This document shows positions 20,501 to 28,131 of a stretch of DNA of 51,794 bases, in pieces. The DNA is taken from positions 1 to 51,794 of the forward strand of contig JAGTQT010000006.1 in the NCBI GenBank assembly GCA_018396615.1. The letters run 5' to 3'. Position numbers and translations under genes: made by a program. Source of the stretch: Candidatus Bathyarchaeota archaeon (GTDB lineage: Archaea > Thermoproteota > Bathyarchaeia > Bathyarchaeales > Bathycorpusculaceae). The notes beneath the pieces are model-generated. The model searched no databases and had not been told where the DNA came from. It worked only from the letters and a program-made list of their open reading frames with translations. Position 1 is the first letter of the stretch, and each line of letters starts with the position of its first letter.

Positions 20501-20961
20501 AGTGTCAACGCTTGGTCGGTGCCACCTGCGGCGCGCATAGGCCCAGCAAAGTACACGGCAAGATACCGTGTCCGATCATTGTTTGCCTTAATCTTAACTT
20601 GTGCCACTCCCTGTAGAGGTGCAGCCGTTAAGCCTTCGGTAAGAATCGCAAGCGCGGTTCGGATAGCTTGGTCTGCCGCTTTCTCAGGTTCCATATGGCC
20701 AAACTTGCCATACACGATCTCTTCAGCAACCTTAAACGCCAGCTCTTCCCTAGAGATTCTTGTGCTTAGCTCTCTAATGCTTGCAGCAACTCCCGGAGGG
20801 CCAACAAGCCCTTCAACAAGATCTGCCAAGTCTTTTGCAAGCTTGCATTCGGTCGCAAGCGAGGGATCCAGCCCTTTAGTTCGAGCGTGCATGCTTATTT
20901 CGTACAGCTGGTTTAGACTGCGCTCGAGGCTTTCCAAGTATTGTCTGTACTTTTCACTCAT
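17557..20961 (-). CDS. polC: DNA polymerase D large subunit (DP2)
   Basis: AGPMRAAGGTDQAL, zinc ribbons CPVCNILTTRIKCGSCGAE and CPRCGKVLKGDECPVC, RDCDGDEDTVMLALD, C-terminal CKSCNKHFRRVPLRGKCSICGG. Open frame extends to 21033; MSEKYRQYLESLERSL at 20961 is the likely start. Confidence 0.96.
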   Translation of the reverse strand: MSEKYRQYLESLERSLNQLYEISMHARTKGLDPSLATECKLAKDLADLVEGLVGPPGVAASIRELSTRISREELAFKVAEEIVYGKFGHMEPEKAADQAIRTALAILTEGLTAAPLQGVAQVKIKANNDRTRYLAVYFAGPMRAAGGTDQALTLVVGDFVRRLLGLDRYKPTEDEISRFIEEIRLYERAVGRFQYHVTDDELRKALSWLPVEVTGTESDPYEVSSFRNLPRIETNRVRGGALRVVNDGVVGRASKVLAVIEKLRIKGWDWLKDFSKKSEKKSAGFMDDVIAGRPIFSFPSRRGGFRLRYGRARNTGLSAVGLHPATMLVLQGFLAAGTQLRLELPGKGGIVAPVDALESPVVRLEDGSVVRVEAGSFAQIHEKIKKILFLGDMLVSFGDFLYNSKRLVASGYVEEWWTEDLRVVIARSFGGDAAKAADAAKVPLKRLEELLANPFANKPTIQEAVSLSSALHLPLHPRFLYFWANLSSVNDLVKLRKWLLGAETVREGGFVTKISGVFAPDIKASLDAICLPHKIIEDKIVVEGEDAAAFAFSLGIGVSNPCDVSFPESVLSAVSMLSGVTIRDKAPTLVGARMGRPEKAKRREMKPLVHVLFPVGLAGGSQRDLAEAARKGAIFVDLVKRRCPVCNILTTRIKCGSCGAETIAEKTCPRCGKVLKGDECPVCKTPACNYQKRSINIREYLEPACTALGVSLPKILKGVKALTNKTRTPETIEKGLLRARHDLSVYKDGTIRFDVTNAPLTHFKPFEIGIPVEKLHELGYTHDCFGAPLEDANQMCELKLQDVIVPFKCADYLMRVACFVDECLVKVYGLPPYFKVSSAKETLGHLIIGLAPHTCAGILGRIIGFTNLNVCYAHPMWHSAKRRDCDGDEDTVMLALDVLLNFSKEYLPAQIGGIMDAPLLLIPTVNPKEVQRQAHDFDVSSTYPIEFYEKTWEQTDARQVNRLIDLVGYRLGTEAQFEGFNFTIPVSNVNVGNAESSYKKFKAMIEKLNSQLELAEKIDAVDARTVALKVLTTHFMRDIAGNLRAFSTQGFRCKSCNKHFRRVPLRGKCSICGGQLSLTVYRGGIEKYIEAAQHLVEKYGLPSYYAQRIKLLKEEINTLFDGNKPRQICLTDFA

Positions 20962-21143
20962 GGGACCGTTCAAGCAGAGCCTTTCCTTCGTCTTTTTGTG
21001 CACGAGAGTGCTTATTTCTGTTCTTTGAAACAAAAAAATAAAAGTTGATTCGGCAACAAAAAATGTTCCATACAGATTTCACATAGAAAAGGATACACAT
21101 TTCTACGTAGAAACGCAAAAGGAAAATTGTGCAGAGCCGCTTA

Positions 21144-21908
21144 CTAGCTTCTGAAACGTCGAATTCCCTGAATTATTTCAGAAACCTTCTGCCTAACGCC
21201 GGAGCTCTCAACAAGGTTGCCTGTAACAATTATGTCTGCTCCCGCAGAAGCCGCAGCCAGCGCTTGCTCTCTGGTTTTTATGCCGCCTCCAACAATAAGC
21301 GGAACATCAATATAATGTTTGACTGCCTGAATCATCTCGGGAGAGACAGGTTTCCTAGCGCCAGACCCTGCTTCAAGATATATAAAGCGCATCCCCAAAT
21401 ACTGCCCCGCCAAAGCATGTGCAGCCGCCAATTCAGGTTTGTCATGAGGTATGGGCACAGCTTTGCCAATAACTCCGACAGTTCCTCCTTCGCCAACAAT
21501 TACATATCCCAGCGGAAGCGGTTCTAGCCGGCATTTTTTGACAAGAGGAGCCCCTAACACCTGCGCGCCCATCAAGAAGTAGGGGTCAGCGGAATTCAGA
21601 AGAGACATAAACCATATCGCGTCAGCGTATCGGCTTATTCCAGTAACGTTGTTCGGAAACAGTATTACTGGGATCTTGACTGTGTGTTTAACCGCCTTTA
21701 TGACGCTGTCTAGGTGTTTCGGCGAGACAAATGTTGATCCACCAATCATTATGGCTGATGTCTCGCTACTCTTTGCTTTGCTGGCAATTCTGGAAGCTTG
21801 CGGTGGTGTCACCTCCTCAGGATCTATGAGTGTCATATGGATAGTCTTCTCAGCCGCAATCTTCTCAAGCAGATACTTCTCCACGCGTCCCATCACGACG
21901 TCTCTCAT
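21144..21908 (-). CDS. Geranylgeranylglyceryl phosphate synthase
   Basis: HMTLIDPEEVTPPQASRIA, MIGGSTFVSPKHLD, ILFPNNVTGISRYADAIWFMSLLNSADPYFLMGAQ, YLEAGSGARKPVSPEMI, PLIVGGGIKTREQA. Confidence 0.95.
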   Translation of the reverse strand: MRDVVMGRVEKYLLEKIAAEKTIHMTLIDPEEVTPPQASRIASKAKSSETSAIMIGGSTFVSPKHLDSVIKAVKHTVKIPVILFPNNVTGISRYADAIWFMSLLNSADPYFLMGAQVLGAPLVKKCRLEPLPLGYVIVGEGGTVGVIGKAVPIPHDKPELAAAHALAGQYLGMRFIYLEAGSGARKPVSPEMIQAVKHYIDVPLIVGGGIKTREQALAAASAGADIIVTGNLVESSGVRQKVSEIIQGIRRFRS

Positions 21909-21911
21909 TTC

Positions 21912-22175
21912 TCATTCGCTCCGTGTAGCAGGCGTTGAAGGCCTTGGGCTTCCATAAATCTTGTCAGTAAACATGCAGTAAACATCAATTTCGCCTTGAG
22001 CAGGCTTAACAGGAAACTCTGCCTTAACTCCACAACTGCCACATGCCACCGTGGCTTTGCCTTCGGAACGAGTGATTTCAACTCTAACGGTTTCCTTTCC
22101 GCATCTAGGGCAAGAGAAGAATTTAGGCAGATGCTTTTTGGGAATGCGAACGACTTTTCTCCTTCTTCTCCCCAT
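21912..22175 (-). CDS. Transcription elongation factor Elf1-like zinc-ribbon protein
   Basis: [56 protein letters not shown]...[11 protein letters not shown]. Confidence 0.85.
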   Translation of the reverse strand: MGRRRRKVVRIPKKHLPKFFSCPRCGKETVRVEITRSEGKATVACGSCGVKAEFPVKPAQGEIDVYCMFTDKIYGSPRPSTPATRSE

Positions 22176-22338
22176 TGTTCAATTCCATCCATAATGGAGC
22201 TAGTCTTCAATATTTACATTTACCCTTAAAAAGGTTCATATCAAAAACGCCACGCTATGAAGCCTATGAGTGCTTACGTTTTCTCTTGGATTGATGCTTA
22301 AATACTTGGAAAGAACCCTAAACCGTGAGGCAACATCC

Positions 22339-23178
22339 ATGAAGCTAACGGAAGCCGTTCTGGACATAAATTGGGCTGAGGTTGCCGAGAAAATAAAAGG
22401 TTTCATCAAGGATTACGCAAAAAAGGCAGGCGCAAAAGGATTAATTGTCTCATTATCGGGAGGCGTTGACAGCTGCACTGTGGCAGCACTTTCTTCGCTG
22501 GCCGTTGGCGGAAAGAACGTTTTGGGGCTCATGCTTCCCGAGAAAGAAACATGGGATGAAACAGACATCAAACATTCCAAGCTCGTTGCCAAAAAATTCT
22601 TCCTAGAAATTCAGCAGTGTGATATCACGCCGACACTAGAAGCACTATACCGTTCAATACCTGTGTTTGACCCCGCAGAAAAAGTCTGCAAAGGAAACCT
22701 AAAAGCGCGGACACGGATGATCTACGTTTACTATTACGCGAACAAACTTGGCAGAATAGTCTGCGGTAGCTCAGACAAGTCTGAAACAATGCTAGGCTAC
22801 TTCACAAAATGGGGAGACATCGCCGCAGACATATCACCAATAATGGATCTCTACAAAACCCAAGTAAGAAAACTTGCCCGCTACATCGGAGTACCAGAAC
22901 CAATCATTGCAAAACCCTCTTCGCCCGCACTGTGGCCTGGACAGACCGCTGAGAATGAGCTTGGCTTAAAATATGAACAGCTTGATCTAGTGCTCTATGG
23001 ACTTGAACATTTCATGGATACCGGCGATATAGCGGAACAGGTTGGCGTGGGTAAGACTGTTGTTGAAAAAATAAGGAACCGTTGGCTTTCAGCAGAACAT
23101 AAAAGGCGGGCATTGCTGACCACAAAACTTGAGTACCGTACAGTTGGAATGGATTTCAGACTTCCACGTAGTCAATAG
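22339..23178 (+). CDS. nadE: NAD+ synthase
   Basis: LIVSLSGGVDSCTVAALSS, ARTRMIYVYYYANKLGRIVCGSSDKSETMLGYFTKWGDIAADISPIMDLYKTQVR. ATG at 22339 preferred over the 22270 ORF start. Confidence 0.95.
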   Translation: MKLTEAVLDINWAEVAEKIKGFIKDYAKKAGAKGLIVSLSGGVDSCTVAALSSLAVGGKNVLGLMLPEKETWDETDIKHSKLVAKKFFLEIQQCDITPTLEALYRSIPVFDPAEKVCKGNLKARTRMIYVYYYANKLGRIVCGSSDKSETMLGYFTKWGDIAADISPIMDLYKTQVRKLARYIGVPEPIIAKPSSPALWPGQTAENELGLKYEQLDLVLYGLEHFMDTGDIAEQVGVGKTVVEKIRNRWLSAEHKRRALLTTKLEYRTVGMDFRLPRSQ

Positions 23179-23199
23179 AAAGAGACAAAGAGGAGATAT

Positions 23200-24033
23200 G
23201 TGATGCGAAAATTTAGGGTCGCTCTTGCACAAATCGAGTGCAAACAGGCAGATAAAGAAAGCAACCTAGAAAAAATCAGTAAAGTCACAATAAACGCGAA
23301 AAAGCAAGGAGCAAACCTTGTAATCTTTCCCGAACTTGCACTGACCGGTTACGTTGTTAAAGACGAAATCTACGAGCTAGCAGAGCATGTACCAGGACCA
23401 GCAACGAACTTCATAGCAAAACTGGCAAGGAAAACAGGCACACACATTGTGTTCGGAATGCCTGAGCTTGGAGAGAAGGCGCAAGCGACGCTGTACAACG
23501 CAGCGGTCTTGGTCAGCCCCTCAGGATTCGTCGGCAAATATCGTAAAATGTACCTTCCAACCCACAGCATTTTTGAAGAAAAGAGATACTTTCGCCCAGG
23601 CTACCACCCAGCCACGTTAAAAACAGAAATTGGGCACCTTGGTTTAATAATTTGCTATGACCTTTTCTTTCCCGAAGTAAGTCGACTAACACGCCTAGGC
23701 GGTGCTCAGTTAATAATCTGCATCTCTGCCTCACCCGCAGTGCGTAGAACATTCTTTGAAACTCTAATTGCGGCAAGAGCAATAGAAAACTCGGCATTTA
23801 TGGCATATGTAAACCTAGCAGGCATAGAAGATGGCTTACAATTTTGGGGAGGCAGCAGGCTTGTAGGCCCCCAAGGTAAGATTCTTGCACAGGCAGAGTA
23901 CGACAAAGAAGACACTGTTATCGGCGAAGTCGATTATGCAGACTTGAAGCCTATTGAGGCTTTTGTGCCCACGCTAAGAGACTTACGCCCAGAGCTGTTT
24001 GAAAAACTAAAGGAAGCTGCAGAAACTTTCTAG
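23200..24033 (+). CDS. Carbon-nitrogen hydrolase (nitrilase superfamily)
   Basis: VIFPELALTGY (Glu), YRKMYLPTHSIFEEKRYF (Lys), LGLIICYDLFFPEVSR (Cys): intact E-K-C triad. Confidence 0.92.
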   Translation: MMRKFRVALAQIECKQADKESNLEKISKVTINAKKQGANLVIFPELALTGYVVKDEIYELAEHVPGPATNFIAKLARKTGTHIVFGMPELGEKAQATLYNAAVLVSPSGFVGKYRKMYLPTHSIFEEKRYFRPGYHPATLKTEIGHLGLIICYDLFFPEVSRLTRLGGAQLIICISASPAVRRTFFETLIAARAIENSAFMAYVNLAGIEDGLQFWGGSRLVGPQGKILAQAEYDKEDTVIGEVDYADLKPIEAFVPTLRDLRPELFEKLKEAAETF

Positions 24034-24036
24034 CAT

Positions 24037-25209
24037 CTACCTCAACTTTGTGACCGCCCCTTCGATGCGATCTAAAGCGTCTACAAGTTGCTCGTACGCT
24101 GCTGCATAAGAGATTCGAATATATCCCTCCCCGCGACTGCCAAATGCAGATCCTGGAACGGTGGCAACGTCGGCTTCTTTCATGAGAAACTCTGCAAAGG
24201 CCTCTGATGTTTTGCCTAATGCCCTTATGTTTGGGAAAGCATAGAACGCGCCTTTCGGAATCCCGCATTCGATCCCCTTAATCTCATTGAGCCTTTTGCA
24301 AACCAGTCGGCGTCTCCTATCAAATTCCCGAACCATCTGGCTAACCGATTCCTGTGGTCCCCGCAACGCAGCCAATGCAGCGTACTGTGCCACAGTATCA
24401 ACACAAGCGGTAACATACTGGTGCACAAGCCAAAGTGCAGCAATAAGCTCCTTGGGGCCATACACGTAGCCCAGCCGCATACCCGTCATTGCATAGGTTT
24501 TCGAAAAAGAATTAACAACTAAAGTGCGCTCACGCATGCCGGGGAAGGCAGCAAGGCAATAGTGCTTCGCGCCATCGTAAATAATCTTCTCATACACTTC
24601 ATCAGAGATCACAATCAGGTCATGCTCAACAGCAACCTTGGCTAATGCTGCAATCTCATCATACGAGAGAACCGCGCCTGTAGGGTTGTTAGGAAAGTTC
24701 AGAATTATCACACGTGATCTTTTTGTGATAAGTGATGTCACATCATCAATTGAAGGCTTGAAATCATTTTTTTCCAGTAAAGGAATGGACACAGGCACGC
24801 CGCCGACAAGGCGAATGCCTGGTGCATATAAAAAAAACCCTGGATCAGTGGTGATTACTTCGTCGCCAGGATTTACAAGACTCATAAGGGCTAGAAAGAT
24901 TGCTTCTGTTGCTCCAATGGTCACAAGTATCTCTGAGGCAGGATCATAGGTCAAGCCATAGTCTGAGGCTGCTTTTTTTGTGAGTTCTTCTCGAAGTTCA
25001 GCAATTCCGTTCGTGGGGGCGTAGTGTGTTTTGCCTTCCAATGCTGCTTTAGTGCAAGCGTCTAAAATATGGCGGGGTGGAGTAAAATCGGGCTCTCCAA
25101 CGCTTAAATAGATTGTTTGGCTTTTTTTGTCTGTCAAAGCGAAAAATCGGCGAATTCCTGACGGTTTAATGCCTTTTAGGCGCTCAGCAGGCTTTAAATT
25201 TGAAACCAA
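24037..25209 (-). CDS. Class I/II PLP aminotransferase (aspartate aminotransferase-like)
   Basis: IYLSVGEPDFTPP, LNFPNNPTGAVLS, VISDEVYEKIIYDG, NSFSKTYAMTGMRLGY. Confidence 0.94.
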   Translation of the reverse strand: MVSNLKPAERLKGIKPSGIRRFFALTDKKSQTIYLSVGEPDFTPPRHILDACTKAALEGKTHYAPTNGIAELREELTKKAASDYGLTYDPASEILVTIGATEAIFLALMSLVNPGDEVITTDPGFFLYAPGIRLVGGVPVSIPLLEKNDFKPSIDDVTSLITKRSRVIILNFPNNPTGAVLSYDEIAALAKVAVEHDLIVISDEVYEKIIYDGAKHYCLAAFPGMRERTLVVNSFSKTYAMTGMRLGYVYGPKELIAALWLVHQYVTACVDTVAQYAALAALRGPQESVSQMVREFDRRRRLVCKRLNEIKGIECGIPKGAFYAFPNIRALGKTSEAFAEFLMKEADVATVPGSAFGSRGEGYIRISYAAAYEQLVDALDRIEGAVTKLR

Positions 25210-25338
25210 CGTTTATCCTCGATATGCATTGCTGTCTGAACATAAATTCTTTGCGATAGATTTTCACAAAAACTATTAGTGTTTGCATGCAAAAGCTAAT
25301 AGAGCTCGTATACAAACTTGTATCCATTTCGCATTGCA

Positions 25339-25818
25339 ATGGAGGCAAATGTTTTGAAGCTTAAAGACAACGTCCAAGTGTGGTTGACAAGCTCGTTAAA
25401 CGACCCTGTTTCAAAAATACTTGCAAAAAATAGTCATTTAACGACAACACAGCTAGAAACTTTCCTAATTGACATTTTATCAGATAGTTTATCAGGCAAA
25501 TCACTCACATACGATGAAAAAGCCAGTTTACGACTGATTAAGGCAAAAATAAGCCGAGGCGCCTTTAATAGGACATTAAAACAAGCAAAAGACAATGTCA
25601 TCAAGTCAATCTACACAGTGCTTCTCTTAGGGTATCTGGGAGTGTTTGAAAGCATAGCACTCGATCCCTATCTCGAAATAGCAAACAAATTGCAGGATTA
25701 CGTTGCCGCACACAAAAACCTCTCACACAACGACGGCAACATAGAAGACCATAAAAAACTCATAGAAATGATCCGAGAAGAGCTCGAAACAGGCCTAAAA
25801 AACCTCTCAAGTCCATGA
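25339..25818 (+). CDS. Hypothetical helical protein, origin-proximal
   Basis: Clean ORF MEANVLKLKDNVQVWLTSSLNDPVSKILAKNSHLTTTQLETFLIDILSD...; ATG at 25339 preferred over 25318. Confidence 0.7.
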   Translation: MEANVLKLKDNVQVWLTSSLNDPVSKILAKNSHLTTTQLETFLIDILSDSLSGKSLTYDEKASLRLIKAKISRGAFNRTLKQAKDNVIKSIYTVLLLGYLGVFESIALDPYLEIANKLQDYVAAHKNLSHNDGNIEDHKKLIEMIREELETGLKNLSSP

Positions 25819-25827
25819 ACGGCGCTA

Positions 25828-25853
25828 GTGTGACGTCACAAATCACAAAAAAC
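25828..25853 (+). repeat. 26-bp direct repeat copy 1: GTGTGACGTCACAAATCACAAAAAAC (contains palindrome GTGACGTCAC)
   Basis: Read directly; 23/26 identity to copy at 25994-26019. Confidence 0.85.
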
Positions 25854-25872
25854 AAAGGGTGGCACGGAACAG

Positions 25873-25911
25873 TTTTAGCTTTATTGAGATGGCTCTAAAA
25901 TAAAGCTAAAA
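25873..25911. repeat. Perfect 13-bp inverted repeat TTTTAGCTTTATT-(13 nt)-AATAAAGCTAAAA
   Basis: Arms 25873-25885 and 25899-25911, read directly. Confidence 0.9.
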
Positions 25912-25993
25912 AAAGAAAAGAAAGGCAAATTCTCGAGATTTCCAGCGATCATAAAAACGGTCTGAAAGAATTAAGCTGATATTTGGTTGTGAT

Positions 25994-26019
25994 GTGTGAC
26001 GTCATAAAGCACTAAAAAC
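25994..26019 (+). repeat. 26-bp direct repeat copy 2: GTGTGACGTCATAAAGCACTAAAAAC
   Basis: Read directly; 166 bp downstream of copy 1. Confidence 0.85.
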
Positions 26020-26125
26020 ATGCAATAACCATAAAATTTAAATGTTGTACGCCATGACTGTGATGTGTGATGCAACATGGTGCGCCACATATTATCACAG
26101 CGGTATCACGGGAGAGAGGTTTTTG

Positions 26126-26860
26126 ATGATTGACTTCGTGTTGATTGTCAGTGGAGTTTTACTTGGAATGACTATCACCATCACGGTGGGGATTTTGAGG
26201 AAGCTCAAGCGAGCTGGAGAGGAATATCAGAAGGCAAAGGACGCTTTCAGTGATATCATTCTAAGTTTTGACAAGCAGCTTGAACGTGAATCCAAGCGAC
26301 TGGAACTTGTTGCATATAAGCTGGAGGCTTCATCTTCGAGGAACGGTATGGTTTCTACAAAGGTTTCGCAAATTGAAAAAGATCTTGTGAGTCTCAAATC
26401 CAAAATTGATGATGCCCTTGTCTATAAAGAGCAAGCTGTGACATCACTAAGCGATCTCGACAAGAAATTGCGTGATATCGTTGCATCACAAGAGTCTGTT
26501 AGCGCGAAGGTTGCTGAAATCGAGTCGAAGATCTCAAAGCCTATGCACGTTCCAGAGCCCAAAATTGACGCTGTAATACCCATAAGGCGTGATAGAGCAT
26601 TATCGCCTTTAACTGAGACGGAGCTTGCTGCGTTAGAATATCTTGCTTCTGAAGGCCCGAAAACGGCGCCGGAAATCAGATGGAAGATCAGGCTTAGCAG
26701 AGAGCACACGGCGAGACTTATGAAGAAACTTTACGAAGCAGGCTATTTGGAAAGGGACCAGAGCAAGATTCCCTTTAAGTACAGCGCTAAAAAGGAGTTA
26801 GAAAAGGTGTTAAAGAAAACTAGCGATAACACAGCTGTTACCTCAAAGGACAATGCTTGA
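26126..26860 (+). CDS. Predicted membrane-anchored coiled-coil protein with C-terminal winged-helix DNA-binding domain
   Basis: N-terminal TM (MIDFVLIVSGVLLGMTITITVGILRKLK), long heptad-like region, then LTETELAALEYLASEGPKTAPEIRWKIRLSREHTARLMKKLYEAGYLERD (MarR-like wHTH). ATG at 26126 follows GGGAGAGAGG; the 26042 start is upstream extension. Confidence 0.75.
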   Translation: MIDFVLIVSGVLLGMTITITVGILRKLKRAGEEYQKAKDAFSDIILSFDKQLERESKRLELVAYKLEASSSRNGMVSTKVSQIEKDLVSLKSKIDDALVYKEQAVTSLSDLDKKLRDIVASQESVSAKVAEIESKISKPMHVPEPKIDAVIPIRRDRALSPLTETELAALEYLASEGPKTAPEIRWKIRLSREHTARLMKKLYEAGYLERDQSKIPFKYSAKKELEKVLKKTSDNTAVTSKDNA

Positions 26861-26918
26861 AAAGCCCCTCTTTACAAAGAATCCTTGCAATTGCAATGCA
26901 GTATGATATCAAAAAAGG

Positions 26919-27353
26919 TTACGGTGTCTGTCGTTTTGAGCTAATCTGCGGGATACTAGATACAAGTTTGTATCTCAGGTTGTTTCCTGCGCCGTTTTTT
27001 AGCAACATACCTTGGGCAGTCATTCGTGAAAGGTAGGTGGAAACCGTGCTAAGAGAGATAGGTTCCTTAAACCCCTGCTCATAAAGGCTCTGCACTTCAT
27101 GCGAAGAGAACCAGACTAGCGGAAAATTTTTCTTCAGTAGGAGTTTCATTTTCTCGTATTTACTCTGAAGTCCTTCAATCAAATTTCGGCTTGATTCGAA
27201 GTGCTCATCCGGAGCCTCTGAAATTCCTCCTAGTAGCTCAACCATGTCTAGAAGTCTCTGTGCCTTTTCGCGGTTTATTCTTCCTTCGAGGGCTATAGAA
27301 TATTTGTTACCCTCATCGTCTGATACCTCGACGCGTATCCTTCTTGCAGGCAT
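26919..27353 (-). CDS. Hypothetical protein with C-terminal HTH-like region, divergent from the origin region
   Basis: 144 aa: MPARRIRVEVSDDEGNKYSIALEGRINREKAQRLLDMVELL...ISLSTVSTYLSRMTAQGMLLKNGAGNNLRYKLVS. Confidence 0.7.
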   Translation of the reverse strand: MPARRIRVEVSDDEGNKYSIALEGRINREKAQRLLDMVELLGGISEAPDEHFESSRNLIEGLQSKYEKMKLLLKKNFPLVWFSSHEVQSLYEQGFKEPISLSTVSTYLSRMTAQGMLLKNGAGNNLRYKLVSSIPQISSKRQTP

Positions 27354-27555
27354 AGATATTTTTTCACTCCGTCCTAGGAGGTGTTCACAACTCTGTGTGT
27401 GTAGGTTATAGGTGTTATGGTGAAAGGGTAAAGAGTAAAATAGGCTAAATAAAGGCTAAAAGGAAAAAAGAAAAAGAAATTGCACTTTTGTGGCGGTAAC
27501 AATCTTCACATAAGCCACTTTTTCTGTTTTGCGGATAAGAACGTTCTTAAGCGGT

Positions 27556-27580
27556 TTTTCCAGTGGAAAGCAAGGGGTGG
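27556..27580 (+). promoter_or_regulatory. ORB-like origin recognition box 1: TTTTCCAGTGGAAAGCAAGGGGTGG
   Basis: Match to archaeal ORB pattern (TTCCA.TGGAAA....GGGGT). Confidence 0.85.
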
Positions 27581-27806
27581 TAGTTTCACAAGAAAAAAGT
27601 CAAAAATATGGCAAAAAAACCTTAAGGGGAAAGAAACACAGACATCTTTAAGTGTATTTCACATGGGTTTCACATTTTGTGAAGAAAAACTTTGTTTCCT
27701 TCAAAAGAGGTGAGACTATTTACAAAGAACACATGTATAGTAGCAGCATTATGTGTAACATTTTTGCGAAAGGAAACGTTGCAATCTGCAATTTTGTTGT
27801 TTCCTT

Positions 27807-27830
27807 ACGCCCCCCAATTTCTAGTGGAGT
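27807..27830 (-). promoter_or_regulatory. ORB-like box 2, inverted: reverse complement ACTCCACTAGAAATTGGGGGGCGT
   Basis: Reverse strand matches TCCACTAGAAA-N4-GGGG. Confidence 0.75.
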
Positions 27831-27980
27831 TGCCAATTTTTTGGTAGTGCGTACGATTGTGGTTATTCATGAGTTAATTTATTTTTTTGTGGTTGTTAGC
27901 TTATATTTAGTTTTGCTGTCTTACCGTCTGGAGTATATTTCTTTTCAAAAAGAAAACTAAAAGTTCTAAAGAACTTAAGG

Positions 27981-28006
27981 ATTTCCAGTGGAAAACATGG
28001 GGTGCG
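27981..28006 (+). promoter_or_regulatory. ORB-like box 3: ATTTCCAGTGGAAAACATGGGGTGCG
   Basis: Near-identical to box 1. Confidence 0.85.
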
Positions 28007-28081
28007 TAGGCTACACGAGAAAAGTAGCTGCGAACAACTTTTGTTTTTTCTTCTTTATTTTTCTATACTAGAGAGCTTATC

Positions 28082-28101
28082 TTTCCACTAGAAATAGTGG
28101 A
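28082..28101 (+). promoter_or_regulatory. Mini-ORB-like element TTTCCACTAGAAATAGTGGA (hairpin TCCACTA-GAAA-TAGTGGA)
   Basis: Shares TCCACTAGAAA with box 2, lacks the G-run; lies 30 nt upstream of the orc1 start. Confidence 0.55.
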
Positions 28102-28131
28102 TCAGCCTTTGAAAGTGGAGAGTGCAAAAAA

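Larger units (their letters stand above)
27354..28131. other. oriC: Candidate chromosomal replication origin (oriC) with ORB-like elements and AT-rich tracts
   Basis: About 780 bp noncoding, immediately upstream of orc1/cdc6, with two direct and one inverted ORB-like boxes (TCCA[GC]T[GA]GAAA-N4-GGGG) plus shorter copies. Confidence 0.85.

Noticed and set aside
17557-20961. Possible intein in DP2
   Set aside because: Catalytic motif region is continuous and length is normal for an intein-free DP2.
26959-26974. GATACAAGTTTGTATC near-palindrome as a regulatory site
   Set aside because: Lies within coding sequence (RYKLVS) and a 15-mer match elsewhere in the window is expected by chance.
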